Below, piece by piece: positions 11,301-21,600 of a DNA stretch of 64,000 bases. Below the pieces are notes generated by a model, which was not told the DNA's origin, did no database searches, and saw nothing but the letters and a program-made list of their open reading frames with translations. Position numbers and translations under genes: made by a program. The stretch's first letter is position 1. The number at the start of each line of letters is the position of its first letter. The DNA is taken from the NCBI GenBank assembly GCA_020137815.1, contig CM035350.1, forward strand, positions 3,175,037-3,239,036, in the 5' to 3' direction. The stretch comes from Hormiphora californensis. Lineage: Eukaryota > Ctenophora > Tentaculata > Cydippida > Pleurobrachiidae.

Positions 11301-13044
11301 ATAAGGAACCATAATAAAGTTCAAGAGCGCACCCCATCCAAGAGCGCACCACCTCCAAATAGGCCAGTCATATGACGTTGTGAAATGGAACTAATTGATC
11401 TAAAAGCGATTCCACTTCCAGGGCCCTCCAATGGGTCTCTACAACCACCAAAAAAATTTACCGCGGGTACCGCGATGGAGAAATCGGTCATTTCCGGGTT
11501 TATTTTGCACCTGCATAAATATAGGCTAGGACGAATGCGATATACGGTAAAAACCGTCTTTGGAAACAAGTAGAAAAGAAATCAAGGGCACTAAAGTGTG
11601 TAGCGTCCTCGCATTAGTGGGGGTAGGTGCTGGAATTAAGTCTCTATCTTATCAGGTTAATTAGATAATTGGATAATTAGATGCGCACATAGCCGTTTTA
11701 TGGTTATACGGTAAAAACCATCTTTGGAATGGAGTAGAGAAAAAACCGAGGGTACTAGAGTGATCAGCGTCCTCGAATTAGTGGGGGTAGGTACCAAAAT
11801 TAAGTTCCTATCTCATCGCGTTAATTAGATAATTGGATAATTAGGTATGCGCATAACCGTTTTTAGGTTACATGGCTATAGCCACTTAGGAATGGTTTAG
11901 AGACTTTTCATTGGTGCCATTTTGTAGGCAATAGCCAAGTTATGGGGGGTCGACGTCGGACTTTTAAGCTCTATATTCAACCATTTAGCCGTTATATGGC
12001 TTTAAAAGTGCTCAAAATCGGTCTTTTTACCGCATTTTTGCTCACTTTGAGCACCTTTAAAGCCAAATGACGGCTAAACGGTTGAATATAGAGCTTAAAA
12101 GTCCGACGTCGACCCCCAATAACTTGGCTATTGCCTACAAAATGGCACCAATGAAAAGTCTCTAAACCATTCCTAAGTGGCTATAGCCATGTAACCTAAA
12201 AACGGTTATGCGCATACCTAATTATCCAATTATCTAATTAACGCGATGAGATAGGAACTTAATTTTGGTACCTACCCCCACTAATTCGAGGACGCTGATC
12301 ACTCTAGTACCCTCGGTTTTTTCTCTACTCCATTCCAAAGATGGTTTTTACCGTATAACCATAAAACGGCTATGTGCACATCTAATTATCCAATTATCTA
12401 ATTAACCTGATAAGATAGAGACTTAATTCCAGCACCTACCCCTACTAATGCGAGGACACTACACACTTTAGTGCCCTTGATTTCTTTTCTACTAGTTTCC
12501 AAAGACGGTTTTTACCGTATATCGCATTCGTCCTAGCCTATATTTATGTAGGTGCAAAATAAACCCGGAAATGACCGATTTCTCCATCGCGGTACCCGCG
12601 GTAAATTTTTTTGGTGGTTGTAGAGACCCATTGGAGGGCCCTGGAAGTGGAATCGCTTTTAGATCAATTACTTCCTTTTTCAGCGATAAATCGACGTCAT
12701 ATGACTGGCCTAAAAAGACACCACTTCAAGAGCGCACCACATCAAAGAGAGCTCCCCATCCAGAAGATACCGCGCGCAGGGGACACCACGCGCAGAAGAG
12801 ACCGCACGCGCAAATACAACGCCGCGCTGGTCTCTTCTGCGTGTGGTGTCCCCTGCGCGTGGTATCTTCTGGATGGGGAGCTCTCTTTGATGTGGTGCGC
12901 TCTTGAAGTGGTGTCTTCTGGAGGTGGTGCGCTCTTGGATGTGGTCTCTTTTGGGTGTGGTACGCTCTCAGGTGTGGTCTCTCTTCGATCGGGTGTGCTC
13001 TTGGGTGCTCTTGGAGGCTCTTGAACTTTATTATGGTTCCTTAT
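11301..13044. mobile_element. 1.74-kb foldback element with very long inverted arms
   Basis: The ends ATAAGGAACCATAATAAAG and its exact inverse close the element. Arms of about 700 bp are near-identical inverted copies around a short centre near 12030. The right arm carries an extra nested palindrome (about 12741-12895, 60-bp arms) and a degenerate array of GTGGTGCGCTCTTG units. No transposase is encoded. The strong arm identity suggests recent origin or gene conversion between arms. Confidence 0.85.
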
Positions 13045-13046
13045 TA

Positions 13047-13268
13047 AAGTCGGATTTTTTGAAACTGTCACCCCCCTGGGTATTTTCAAATTTCGTAAAT
13101 GACCATAAATCCGGTTCCTGACGAGATAGAGACTTGAAATTTGGAGGTTACGAAGATCTTTCTAAGTTCTTCCGAACCTCCAAATTTCAAGACTCTATCT
13201 TATCAGGAACCGGAGATATGGCAAATTTTGTTATTTCAGGGGGGTGACAGTTTCAAAAAATCCGACTT
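13047..13268. mobile_element. TA-flanked MITE, copy 1
   Basis: Ends are AAGTCGGATTTTTTGAAACT and its inverse, flanked on both sides by TA (13045-13046 and 13269-13270). An internal inverted repeat (CTTGAAATTTGGAGGTT and its complement) is also present. A TA duplication points to the Tc1/mariner superfamily. It abuts the foldback element on its left. Confidence 0.75.
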
Positions 13269-13271
13269 TAT

Positions 13272-13970
13272 AATCTGGGTGCCTTGCAGGCTTGAAAAGC
13301 GCTGCCTTATCCCGCGCTGCGCGTGGCGCAGAACATCGGGGGCCAGCAACGTTTGCCAACTTGCAGGCCAGCGTTAAAATCTGGGTGTTTTGGGAGTGCT
13401 GACAATCGGTTTTTTAGGGTTAGGGCTAAAGTGGGGTTAGGGTTAGGGCTGGGGTTTGGGTTGGGGTTAGGCCTTGACATTCCCTACCAGATAAACTTTG
13501 AATCAGCCAAAACGGTTGAGTGGTTTGGCGGTTAGAGCCATTTTAGTGAATCAACTTTTTTGGCATCGCGCACCTGTAAACAGGCCTCCAAACACCCAGA
13601 TCGTAACGGCGCCCTGCCTTGCAGCGTGTTTACAGGTGCACGCTACCAAAAGAGTACACTTAGACCGACTTTTTTCAAACGGCTATAGCCACGCAACCAC
13701 ATGGCCAATTTGAATAAACTTAACGGTATCTGTTAGAAAATCGATAGCCCTAACCGATAACCCCAAACCAAACCCTAACCATACCCTAACGGATAGCCCT
13801 AACCCGTCGCGCGCGCCAAAACTACGAATTGTTAGCAATGAAAGGCACCCAGATTTTAACGTTTTCCACCCGCAACCGAGAAGGTTGAAAAGCGCTGCCT
13901 TATCCTGCGTGGCGCAGAACAGGCCAGCGCCCAGCCGCCAGCAGCGTTTGCCAACCGAGAAGGGGCCCTC
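13272..13970. repeat. Inverted-repeat complex with degenerate telomere-like arrays
   Basis: AATCTGGGTGCCTT at 13272 and its inverse ending at 13855 bound a unit that carries TTAGGG-like runs (about 13417-13470) and, inverted, CCCTAA-like runs (about 13741-13806). A second copy of the GAAAAGCGCTGCCTTATCC segment follows at about 13890. The part from about 13632 to 13800 recurs at 53810-53971 and 55937-56178, so it belongs to a mobile repeat rather than a chromosome end. Confidence 0.65.
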
Positions 13971-14019
13971 ATCTTAGCTAACATGTCTTCCCCTCAATTT
14001 CACCCTCAATAGACGAGAA

Positions 14020-14195
14020 TCGCACGACGCCATGTCAGCTCGGATTCAGAGAAATTTTCCTCGGCGTTTCTTTCCCCCGACCTAACACCGGAGGAACAGC
14101 GAGAACGGAAAACTCTCGTTGAAACAGTGAAAGGACTGAGGCGAGACAATCGGAATGGACGATACTTTTTTGGCGAAAGCCGGGGTACCGGTTCA
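14020..14195 (+). pseudogene. Fragment of retroelement ORF (LTPEEQRERKTL region)
   Basis: A short frame encodes FSSAFLSPDLTPEEQRERKT and continues with VETVKGLRRDNRNG. This basic helical motif with TPEE...R..L...LRR resembles the C-terminal part of LINE-type ORF1 proteins. It is cut off on both sides and frameshifts into AT-rich sequence, so I treat it as a relic. Confidence 0.45.
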
Positions 14196-14288
14196 AATAG
14201 AACATGTCAATACAATAATTTATACAGAAAGCATTATTAAAAATAAAATTTACTCTTCTGTCGTCATAATAAGTTAAATAAATACATA

Positions 14289-14650
14289 TCAAATAAGATG
14301 GAAATCGTTTGTTTTACTACAAAAATGTGTCCATTTATTGCCCCTGTACCCCCTGATGGCGATTAAGATGGTCTTCAACAACGAGAAAGACAGACGAAGC
14401 CGAATGTACCGGATGGCATCGTTGTAAGTGTGGCCCGTTTTGTCAGATAGAAGTTTAGCGACCTTCTTGTAGAACACCTCCGCTTGGGGGCCCATAACTC
14501 CAGTTGTTGAAAAGACTAGAGGTGTGAAAGTTGCCTTCTCGACCTAAAGGACTCTGTCGTTGTAATTTAGTACCTTAATTTTCCCTCTCGTGTCTCCTGA
14601 TAGTGTCCTGGAGAGACTTGCCGATGTTGGTTGGTGCAAGACTGTTGAAT
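14289..14650 (-). pseudogene. Retroelement C-terminal fragment with in-frame stop
   Basis: Read on the minus strand, the frame gives VEKATFTPLVFSTTGVMGPQ, then AEVFYKKVAKLLSDK and a basic RLRLSFSLLKTILIAIRG end. This pattern (FTPLVFS..GGMG, then the SFSLL..S..CIRG type) is typical of the C-terminal tail of reverse-transcriptase proteins scattered in invertebrate genomes. A stop codon interrupts it just before VEK, so it is decayed. Confidence 0.6.
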
Positions 14651-14808
14651 ACGAATGGACGATACTGGGTTAGCAGGGGGGTAATTAAATGTGGCTGATT
14701 TCTAATCAGTGACATGTGCACTGAAGAGACTTCTAATGGGACTTAATAATGGCTATCCGTTTCGCCCCCACAAAGGGGCAGTATATGTAATGTATACATT
14801 TTAGAGTT

Positions 14809-14832
14809 AATAATAATAATAATAATAATAAT
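14809..14832 (+). repeat. (TAA)n microsatellite
   Basis: A short run of TAA/AAT units directly follows the retroelement relic, a common arrangement at LINE 3' ends. Confidence 0.85.
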
Positions 14833-14859
14833 CGGTACAACCTACCTCTCGAGAGAGCT

Positions 14860-15132
14860 CTCGTCGGACAGGCCTTACCTCAGAAGTGTGCATGTGGGGA
14901 AGAAAGCACTATCGATCACCCCATATCCTAGGCGACTTGATGGAATGCAGAATCTCGACTACTGGGAACGATTAAAAGTCTCTTCAGCGTAGAAGACAAC
15001 GTTACATGTTGATAAATAGTGATTAAACTTAAACTTAAACTTAAACTCATACACGTTTGGAAGACGATCCATGGGTTCATTCCGAATTCCGCAAACCTTG
15101 TGTTTCAACACAGAGCTAGGCTGGGAATGATA
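14860..15132 (+). pseudogene. LINE reverse-transcriptase tail, frameshifted
   Basis: Pieces in different frames give DGMQNLDYWERLKVSS, then RRRQRYMLI and IHVWKTIHGFIPNSANLVFQ, the usual succession near the end of CR1/RTE-like LINE proteins. A short TTAAAC tandem insertion and stops break the frame. The relic is truncated at 15132, where a MITE has inserted. Confidence 0.65.
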
Positions 15133-15349
15133 AAGTCGGATTTTTTGAAGTTGTCACCCCCCTGGGTGGCTCTCACGCCTTTGTTTCTCGACCAATTTCG
15201 TCAAACAAAACTTTTACGGACTCAAAAAATTATGCTCTTTCCGGTGATATGCGGCTTTTTGCCGAAAAGTGAGAGCAAGTGGGGGCTGTCACGCGCAAAT
15301 ACAACGCCGCGCGTGAAAAGGGGGGTGACAGTTTCAAAAAATCCGACTT
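15133..15349. mobile_element. TA-flanked MITE, copy 2
   Basis: It has the same AAGTCGGATTTTTTGAAG and TTCAAAAAATCCGACTT ends as the copy at 13047-13268, again flanked by TA on both sides (15131-15132 and 15350-15351). The interior differs. It interrupts the LINE relic and therefore inserted later. Confidence 0.8.
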
Positions 15350-15629
15350 TATTAGTGTTTCCCCTATTCGGCTGAGGCCTGGAGAGCGAATCAGTACCAT
15401 TCTTCCTTCGGACCGAGAGCTGCTCACCTAGGTTGCCAGCGGCCATTAACTCTTTTTTCCACTATTTTACACTATTAAGTGGTATATATAAATGATTTGT
15501 ACTACATTTGTGTAATTTTAATCTTTTGGCGAAAATTAATCAGACGGATTTGGTTGCTGTTGTACCGCCATCGTCTGACAGTTGGTATGCAAGGGTAACC
15601 CGTAACAACATTGTATGGTAATTGGTAAT

Positions 15630-15667
15630 GTGAAGGACTTTATTCTGTTCAGAATAAAGTCCTTCAC
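15630..15667. repeat. Perfect 18-bp-stem hairpin
   Basis: GTGAAGGACTTTATTCTG is followed by a TT loop and its exact reverse complement. No gene lies next to it. It may be a footprint of a palindromic element. Confidence 0.8.
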
Positions 15668-15922
15668 ACAAGTAGCTAATTAGATACTTAGATGGGGACT
15701 TCGTAACGTCACATTTGTCAAATAACTTTGATATGAGATCACATGTAATGTCCCTCTTTTGACAACATTCCCGTCTCCGAAAAGTTTCATATATCAGTTC
15801 ATATATCAGTAAAACGACCACATATAGTATAGCACCTTGTAATATATAAGCAATCTAGATCCCCTATTCAATATTACCGTTCCAATTTGTTTTGAACCCT
15901 CTGTTTACAACTCCAGTCCAGA

Positions 15923-17359
15923 ATGAGCAGCACCACTCCTGGAAACTCCCCTTCAACAACACAACAACGACGTACATCGGACACTGATGATATGCTGGGT
16001 GATGACGAGATGGGACTGTACCAATACAACAAGCCATCTTCTCTCGGGAGTTTTGAGACAACTGCAGGACCAGGAATCTAACAAGCAAGCCAATCCAAAG
16101 CCAGTCCTGAAACTCAAGAACGGCGTCAAGAAGGGTATTTCCATCAGCACCACCATGTCGAACACGATCAACATCTCGAAGAAGAAATGCCGCAGTAAGA
16201 ATTGGGATGAAAGTGAGATAGACGTCATTATCATTGAAACCAAGAAGAACTTCAAGAAACTCTTTGGACGACTGTCAAATAAGGATAAGCAAAAACTGTG
16301 GAAAGCTATTGCAGTGAAAGTAACCAAGGTTGACGGGAACACGAGGACATGGGAGCAAGCGAGGAAGAAATACACTGAGCTCCAATCATCGGCTCGGACG
16401 AAGCTACGGTTGCAGAACAAAGGTCAAGGTACCACTGGACCTAAAAAGAAGACGGATCTAACTGCTGCGGAACTGAAAGTATCTCAACTGTGTGCTGTTG
16501 CTGTGTATGGCATACCTGGTGGGATGGATAGCAACAATCACGTTCCTACCCCAGCATTCCCTAAACCCAATCCTGCTTCTGCTGACGGTAACGAAACCGA
16601 TGGCAGTATCAGTACACATTGTGTATCTAAAGCGATCAATGCTGAGATGCCACTCACCAAGGATCGCTGGAGATATCCGAGACTGGCACAATGTGAAAAC
16701 AGTGCTGGTGCGGTCCTTTTCATGGGACCTGTCAAGGCAGTTATGGGAGACGATTCCACCCTTATCTCCAAAACCATGGACACAAGACGGAGGAAGAAAA
16801 CTCTCCCGGGGGAAAGAGGAAACTCTGGAACCTGAGCTCCGTCCTTCTCGGGCGTGAGGAACTGGCTGCCGGACGGGATAAAATCACAAGTAGAGGATTG
16901 GAAGCGGAGGCACATACAACAACAACAAGTACACATTGTCCATCTCCGATCATCAGTATCTCTCCAAGGCACTCGCCAACACCCCATTCTCAAACAAGTA
17001 CAACGACTTCTCGACCTCCTAGCCCACCCACCACCTCCGCACAACAGCCATTTCCTGCTTTGCCTTTTCCTACTCCTTCCAGTAACAGTGCAATTTGTCG
17101 GACCCCAGCTACAGTATCTGGTAGTGGTAATACAATTGCCGTTACCCCAGCCACCGCACCTCCTTCTATTCGGAGCGACCGTACTGTCACAAAGGACATC
17201 CGAGATAGGGAGTGGAGGGAGTTGATTAGACTTCATAACGAAGGACACGATTATTCAGAGAGAATTGCTCGAGCAACTGAGAGAAATGCGATAGCCAGTG
17301 AGAAACTTGTAGAGCTCAAGATTATGAAGTACAAAGCTAAGGGATACATTGTTTATTAA
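15923..17359 (+). pseudogene. Myb/SANT-like DNA-binding protein (PIF/Harbinger accessory type), frame-disturbed
   Basis: The best part runs from ATG at 16155 to 16835. It encodes a basic start (NISKKKCRSKNWDESEID), then a trihelix Myb/SANT-like domain ending in WEQARKKYTELQSSARTKLR, and a short GIPGG motif. Such proteins accompany PIF/Harbinger transposases and help bind element ends. A different frame (about 16802-17359) continues with a Pro/Ser/Thr-rich linker and a charged C-terminal helix (RDREWRELIRLHNEGHDYSE). An upstream ATG at 15923 opens a third frame. Either two introns that I cannot place or frameshifts join these parts. No transposase was found nearby, so this may be a degenerate transposon gene or an independent relative. 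Confidence 0.6.
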
Positions 17360-18689
17360 ATAAAATTATACTTTATGCAATAATATCATTTTATTACCAG
17401 TTTATATAATGTGTTTTATGATTTATGGAGGCAATGCAACATATACTGTCATGACAGCACTCACTCTCTTACTCACTATTGGCTGGTGAACCCTACACGT
17501 GACCAAATTGACGCCCGTGTAAACCCATGTAATGGAAATCCTATCACGTTTCCAGTTTTGATCCCCTGATTGGTTGTCTACACCCATACACGAGGGGCGA
17601 TCCGGGGCTTCACGTGGTATACACGTGGTTCACACCACAGACCTGAACACGGTGTCCCTTAAGGAGGTGAAACCTCGACTAGATAAAGTTTTTTGGAGAC
17701 CGGACCTAGGTTACGTATTTTTGACCGAGGAATCCGAAAAACATAAAATTAAAATCGAAAACGTAGCGGTTTTTGCGTAAAACGGCAAAAACTGTCATTT
17801 TCAGCGATTTTCGACTTTTTACGCTTTCTAGAGATTTAAAAAATATTTCCTTACAAGATATGATCTTGTGCTTCTAGACTAATAAAATACAATCGATTTG
17901 CTACAAATTGGTCCCGGGTTTGTGTGATTTGGTCAAAAGCTCTCTTTACTGTGGCCCATCAAAGATGGCCACTCTGCAAATACGTATTTGGCTCCTGTGG
18001 CCGCAGATGTAAACCAAAATAAGATTTATTATACACCAAAATTTGCGTCTTCTCAAGGCAAACAACCTGGTTTTTACGAAATTTGATTTCATGCAGGCGT
18101 TCAAAAATTACAGCCGAAAAACTGGTACAGTGGATTTCGGAAATACCCCTACTTCAACAAATCCTAATCCAGATAAGATTTCGAAAAATATACATGTTCA
18201 TACATGAAAATGAAGCTCAGACAAATGCCAACGTGATGCAAAAAACGGGAAGTGTGTAACTTATTTCGTTTAGAAGCTATAGCCAAAATAAAAGTGCTTA
18301 TATTTGCCTTGAAAACACCCTCTAACATTATGTAACGCGCGGTACAAGTGGGTCGGAGAGTTTGGCGCGCAGATCAGCTCCGTGTGTGTGTCAGTGTGTG
18401 TCCCCATTTCTCGCTGTTCAACACCGGTTCATGGAGTCCCATCAGAGACCATCATGGGGCTCCTCGCTGGCACTTTGCTAAAACTGTTGCCCTCAATATT
18501 TCTCAGCAATGAATAGCATGTTTTTGTTATTACTTTGATTTGCATTGTCCACACTGGGCTGTGCAGCAGGAAACGCCTAGCTTTTTACGTGTGTTTCGCT
18601 ACGTGTCACCCTCTTCAGCTATGATACATTTTCACCTTTATTTGGCGTGTATTTTGTACTTTTTAACTACTAACCCTCTATTTAGCAGT
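17360..18689. other. AT-rich spacer with a possible MITE; no gene recognised
   Basis: Between about 17483 and 17640 the ends CTGGTGAACCCTACACGTG and an imperfect inverse (CACGTGGTTCACACCA) suggest a small inverted-repeat element. The rest is AT-rich with a short GT run near 18383. The region before 18690 should contain the SIL1 promoter; I see no clear TATA box. Confidence 0.4.
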
Positions 18690-21600
18690 ATGAGATCGTT
18701 CTTTCTGTTACTGATTCTACTACCTGGCTGCTGTGAGGCGGGTGATTTTGTAGCAACTAACGAATGGCAGGAAATAAAAGAAGGACAGTCCATTGGAAAG
18801 GGGCTCCACGTTAGGATGAATTTACAGACAGGGATTAAAGAGGCGAAACTAATGGATGAAAATGAGCCAGGTCGGTCCCTATTTTCTCTGCTGGCAGCTT
18901 CTTTTGAATCCCTTGTTTATTTGTCGAGTAACTTTAGCTCAACTAAATCTTTCTCAGATTCATCTGGAGAGCACCGAATGGCAGTCATACCAGACAAGGA
19001 AGAGGAGAAGGATGAGCCTGAATCTGATCATGCCACTGTATCACGCCGGTTCAGGTCCATGGATGAACTACGAGAGTAAGTTCAGAGAGTTTTATAGAGA
19101 CCGCGCTAAATCTGAATCAATAAGTTGACCAATCGGCTGTTTTTGAGTCGCACACTAACACCTCTCTCTGTCCAGGTTTATGCCAGGTATGGATGTCAAG
19201 ACAGAGGGCCAGATAATGACTGATAAGATGAGTTTGTTATCAAAAGAGGGGGCTAGTGATCCAACTGTTATTGTGATACTGGAGGACTTGGAGGAACTGG
19301 CTCATAAGGTACGACACATGGAGGTTGGGGACATTATGATAGTGGGTATTGAGTCACTTGACGCTGTTTCCGTGCTCCTCAATTCAAAGTGGGTAGTGGC
19401 TATAGGTTGTTATGTTCTAACCCTCCTTTACACGTACTGCACGGTAAAACATGGTCGAGCAAGACACTATCACCTACTGCATTCATGGTGGGTGTCCTAA
19501 TGGGGGGACAGTGCAATATCTGTACCATGGTCTCTATTTCTCCAGATAGATAATGGCCAGCTACTGGTTAGTCAGGGTTGGTTTCCCAAGATAGCCAAGT
19601 TCCTGTATACTGAGAACAAGGAGGTTTATAGGGCTGTAGTCCGTCTTATATCCTCCGCTGCCCAGAGTAACCCTACAGTACAGAAATATTGCATCGAACA
19701 GGGTATGTGCCATTGTTGAAATTGTTTTTCTCTTTTTTTTTCAGAAATAGTGGGGTTGGATAAGAACTAGGTTGGTAAATGGTAACCTCGTTATTCCACC
19801 CAGGCTATCTAGGAGTGTTAACATCCCAGCTTTTATCTCAACCGGAAACCCTCTCAAAAAGTACAATCTTTGCAATGAGCGCCATACTTAGGAATTTCCC
19901 CGCTGGATGGGAGGCCTTCGCTGGGATGATGGGCTTCAATACCCTCACTACCAAATATGGACTGAGCACCCTGGCGCCCCTACAAAGATCCATCTTGTCT
20001 TTGTATAACGACCTTCTCGAACAAGATCATTATGTGAGTCTCAGGGCCTTTCTTAACGAGCTGCACCCTGCAATTGCACCCTGCAATTGCACCCTGCAAT
20101 TGCACCCTGCAATTGCACCCTACAAACTTCTTTCTTAACGAGAGTTTGCACCCTGCAATTGCACCCTGCAATTGCACCCTGCAAACCTTCGTTAAGAAAG
20201 AAAGTTGTAGGGTGCAATTGCATGCTTCACACGTGACCCAGTCACGTGCCATGTTGATGTGGTAATGCTGTGTGTATCAATGCCAATAGGTGATGATAAA
20301 CAATGCCCCGTAAACCGGGTTTCATGTTTCACTACCCCTCAACTTCCCACGTTCATTGCGCACGTGATTGGGTCACGTGTAAAGGGTGCAATTGCACCCT
20401 ACAAGAACCTTTCTTAACGAGAGTTGTAGGGTGCAATTGTAGGGTGCAATTGCAGGGTGTAATAGGTCCTCCTGTTACACCCCTACAGGGTGCAAAGACC
20501 TTTCTTAACGAGACAGAAAGTGGATTGCACCCTGCAATTGCAGGGTGCAATTGCAGGGTGCAATTGTAGTTTTTGTCTCGTTAAGAAAGGCCCTAACATA
20601 GCACCCAAGCAGCTTGTCAGCTGGGTTTCGTGAGACAAACATTTTACCATACACACTCTTCCATTATATCTGCCTAATTCTTGCCATGCACTGACTGTAA
20701 CAGTTTTATATATGAGACGTGACTTCCTACAGAATGGTAAAGATGATGTGTTGGGCATGTTGCGACCTGGCTCAAAGGTTCTCTGCTCAAAGACTGCTGA
20801 ACTTCTGGAGACGGCTAGTGCTGATTTGCTTGAGGAACTAGTCGCTCTTTATGGTTTTATCAAGGAGTGGTGTACAGAGGATCAACATGTAAAGGTACAG
20901 TAGTGTCTGACTGTGGTCTCTGGTACGGGTCCTTTACAGTTCCTCTGCAGCCTACAACCATTGTCCCCAGTATTAGTACATATTCCCATTCTCTCTCCCT
21001 CCTCGACCCCGGCCCAGATTCCAAATATCTCTACCAGTCTGCTCGATTTTATCCAGCCTTCTCATGTCATGCATTTGTCACATTGAATTTACAGCAGCCT
21101 GGTTCACCATTTACAGATCGTCTAGACTGCACACAATCATCAGCTGAGTTAGCTGATCATACGCCTATATCTTGCATACCTCTACTGGAATGGCAGCTGC
21201 TTTCATATTAAATGAGAATGCATTGTCTACACTCTACAGATATAATGAACTAACTTGTGATTGCAATAAGCTCTAGTGGAGAGATGAGACATATCTCATT
21301 GGCTCAGACGTTCATTCATTGTAGCATTCTTTTAATATGATAGTGTGATGAATATCATATGACATGACACACATATAATGCACTATTCAATCTTGCAACA
21401 TGTATATCATTTGGGAGATTGGAAACAGAGATTTAAAACAGAAACGCAGTAGTAGTACTGTTATCACTGCACTCATATTATTGCTAGTACAAAACAGATG
21501 CAGGTCACATGTTGGTTGATTTGTCTCAAGATTTGGTGGCACAGTCCTCGTTTTGCTGTGCGGCCTTAGTTGTACTTAACTGCGTCACCAATATCTCAAG

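Noticed and set aside
12571-13121. Overlapping open frames inside the foldback element
   Set aside because: They arise from the inverted arms and GTGGTGCGCTCTTG-type repeats and encode no recognisable protein.
13417-13470. True telomere or chromosome end
   Set aside because: The TTAGGG-like run is short, degenerate, faced by an inverted run and repeated elsewhere in the window within a mobile repeat.
16492-17248. Overlapping frames on both strands in the Myb/SANT region
   Set aside because: Only the frames carrying the SANT domain and the charged C-terminal helix resemble a known protein; the others are low-complexity shadows.
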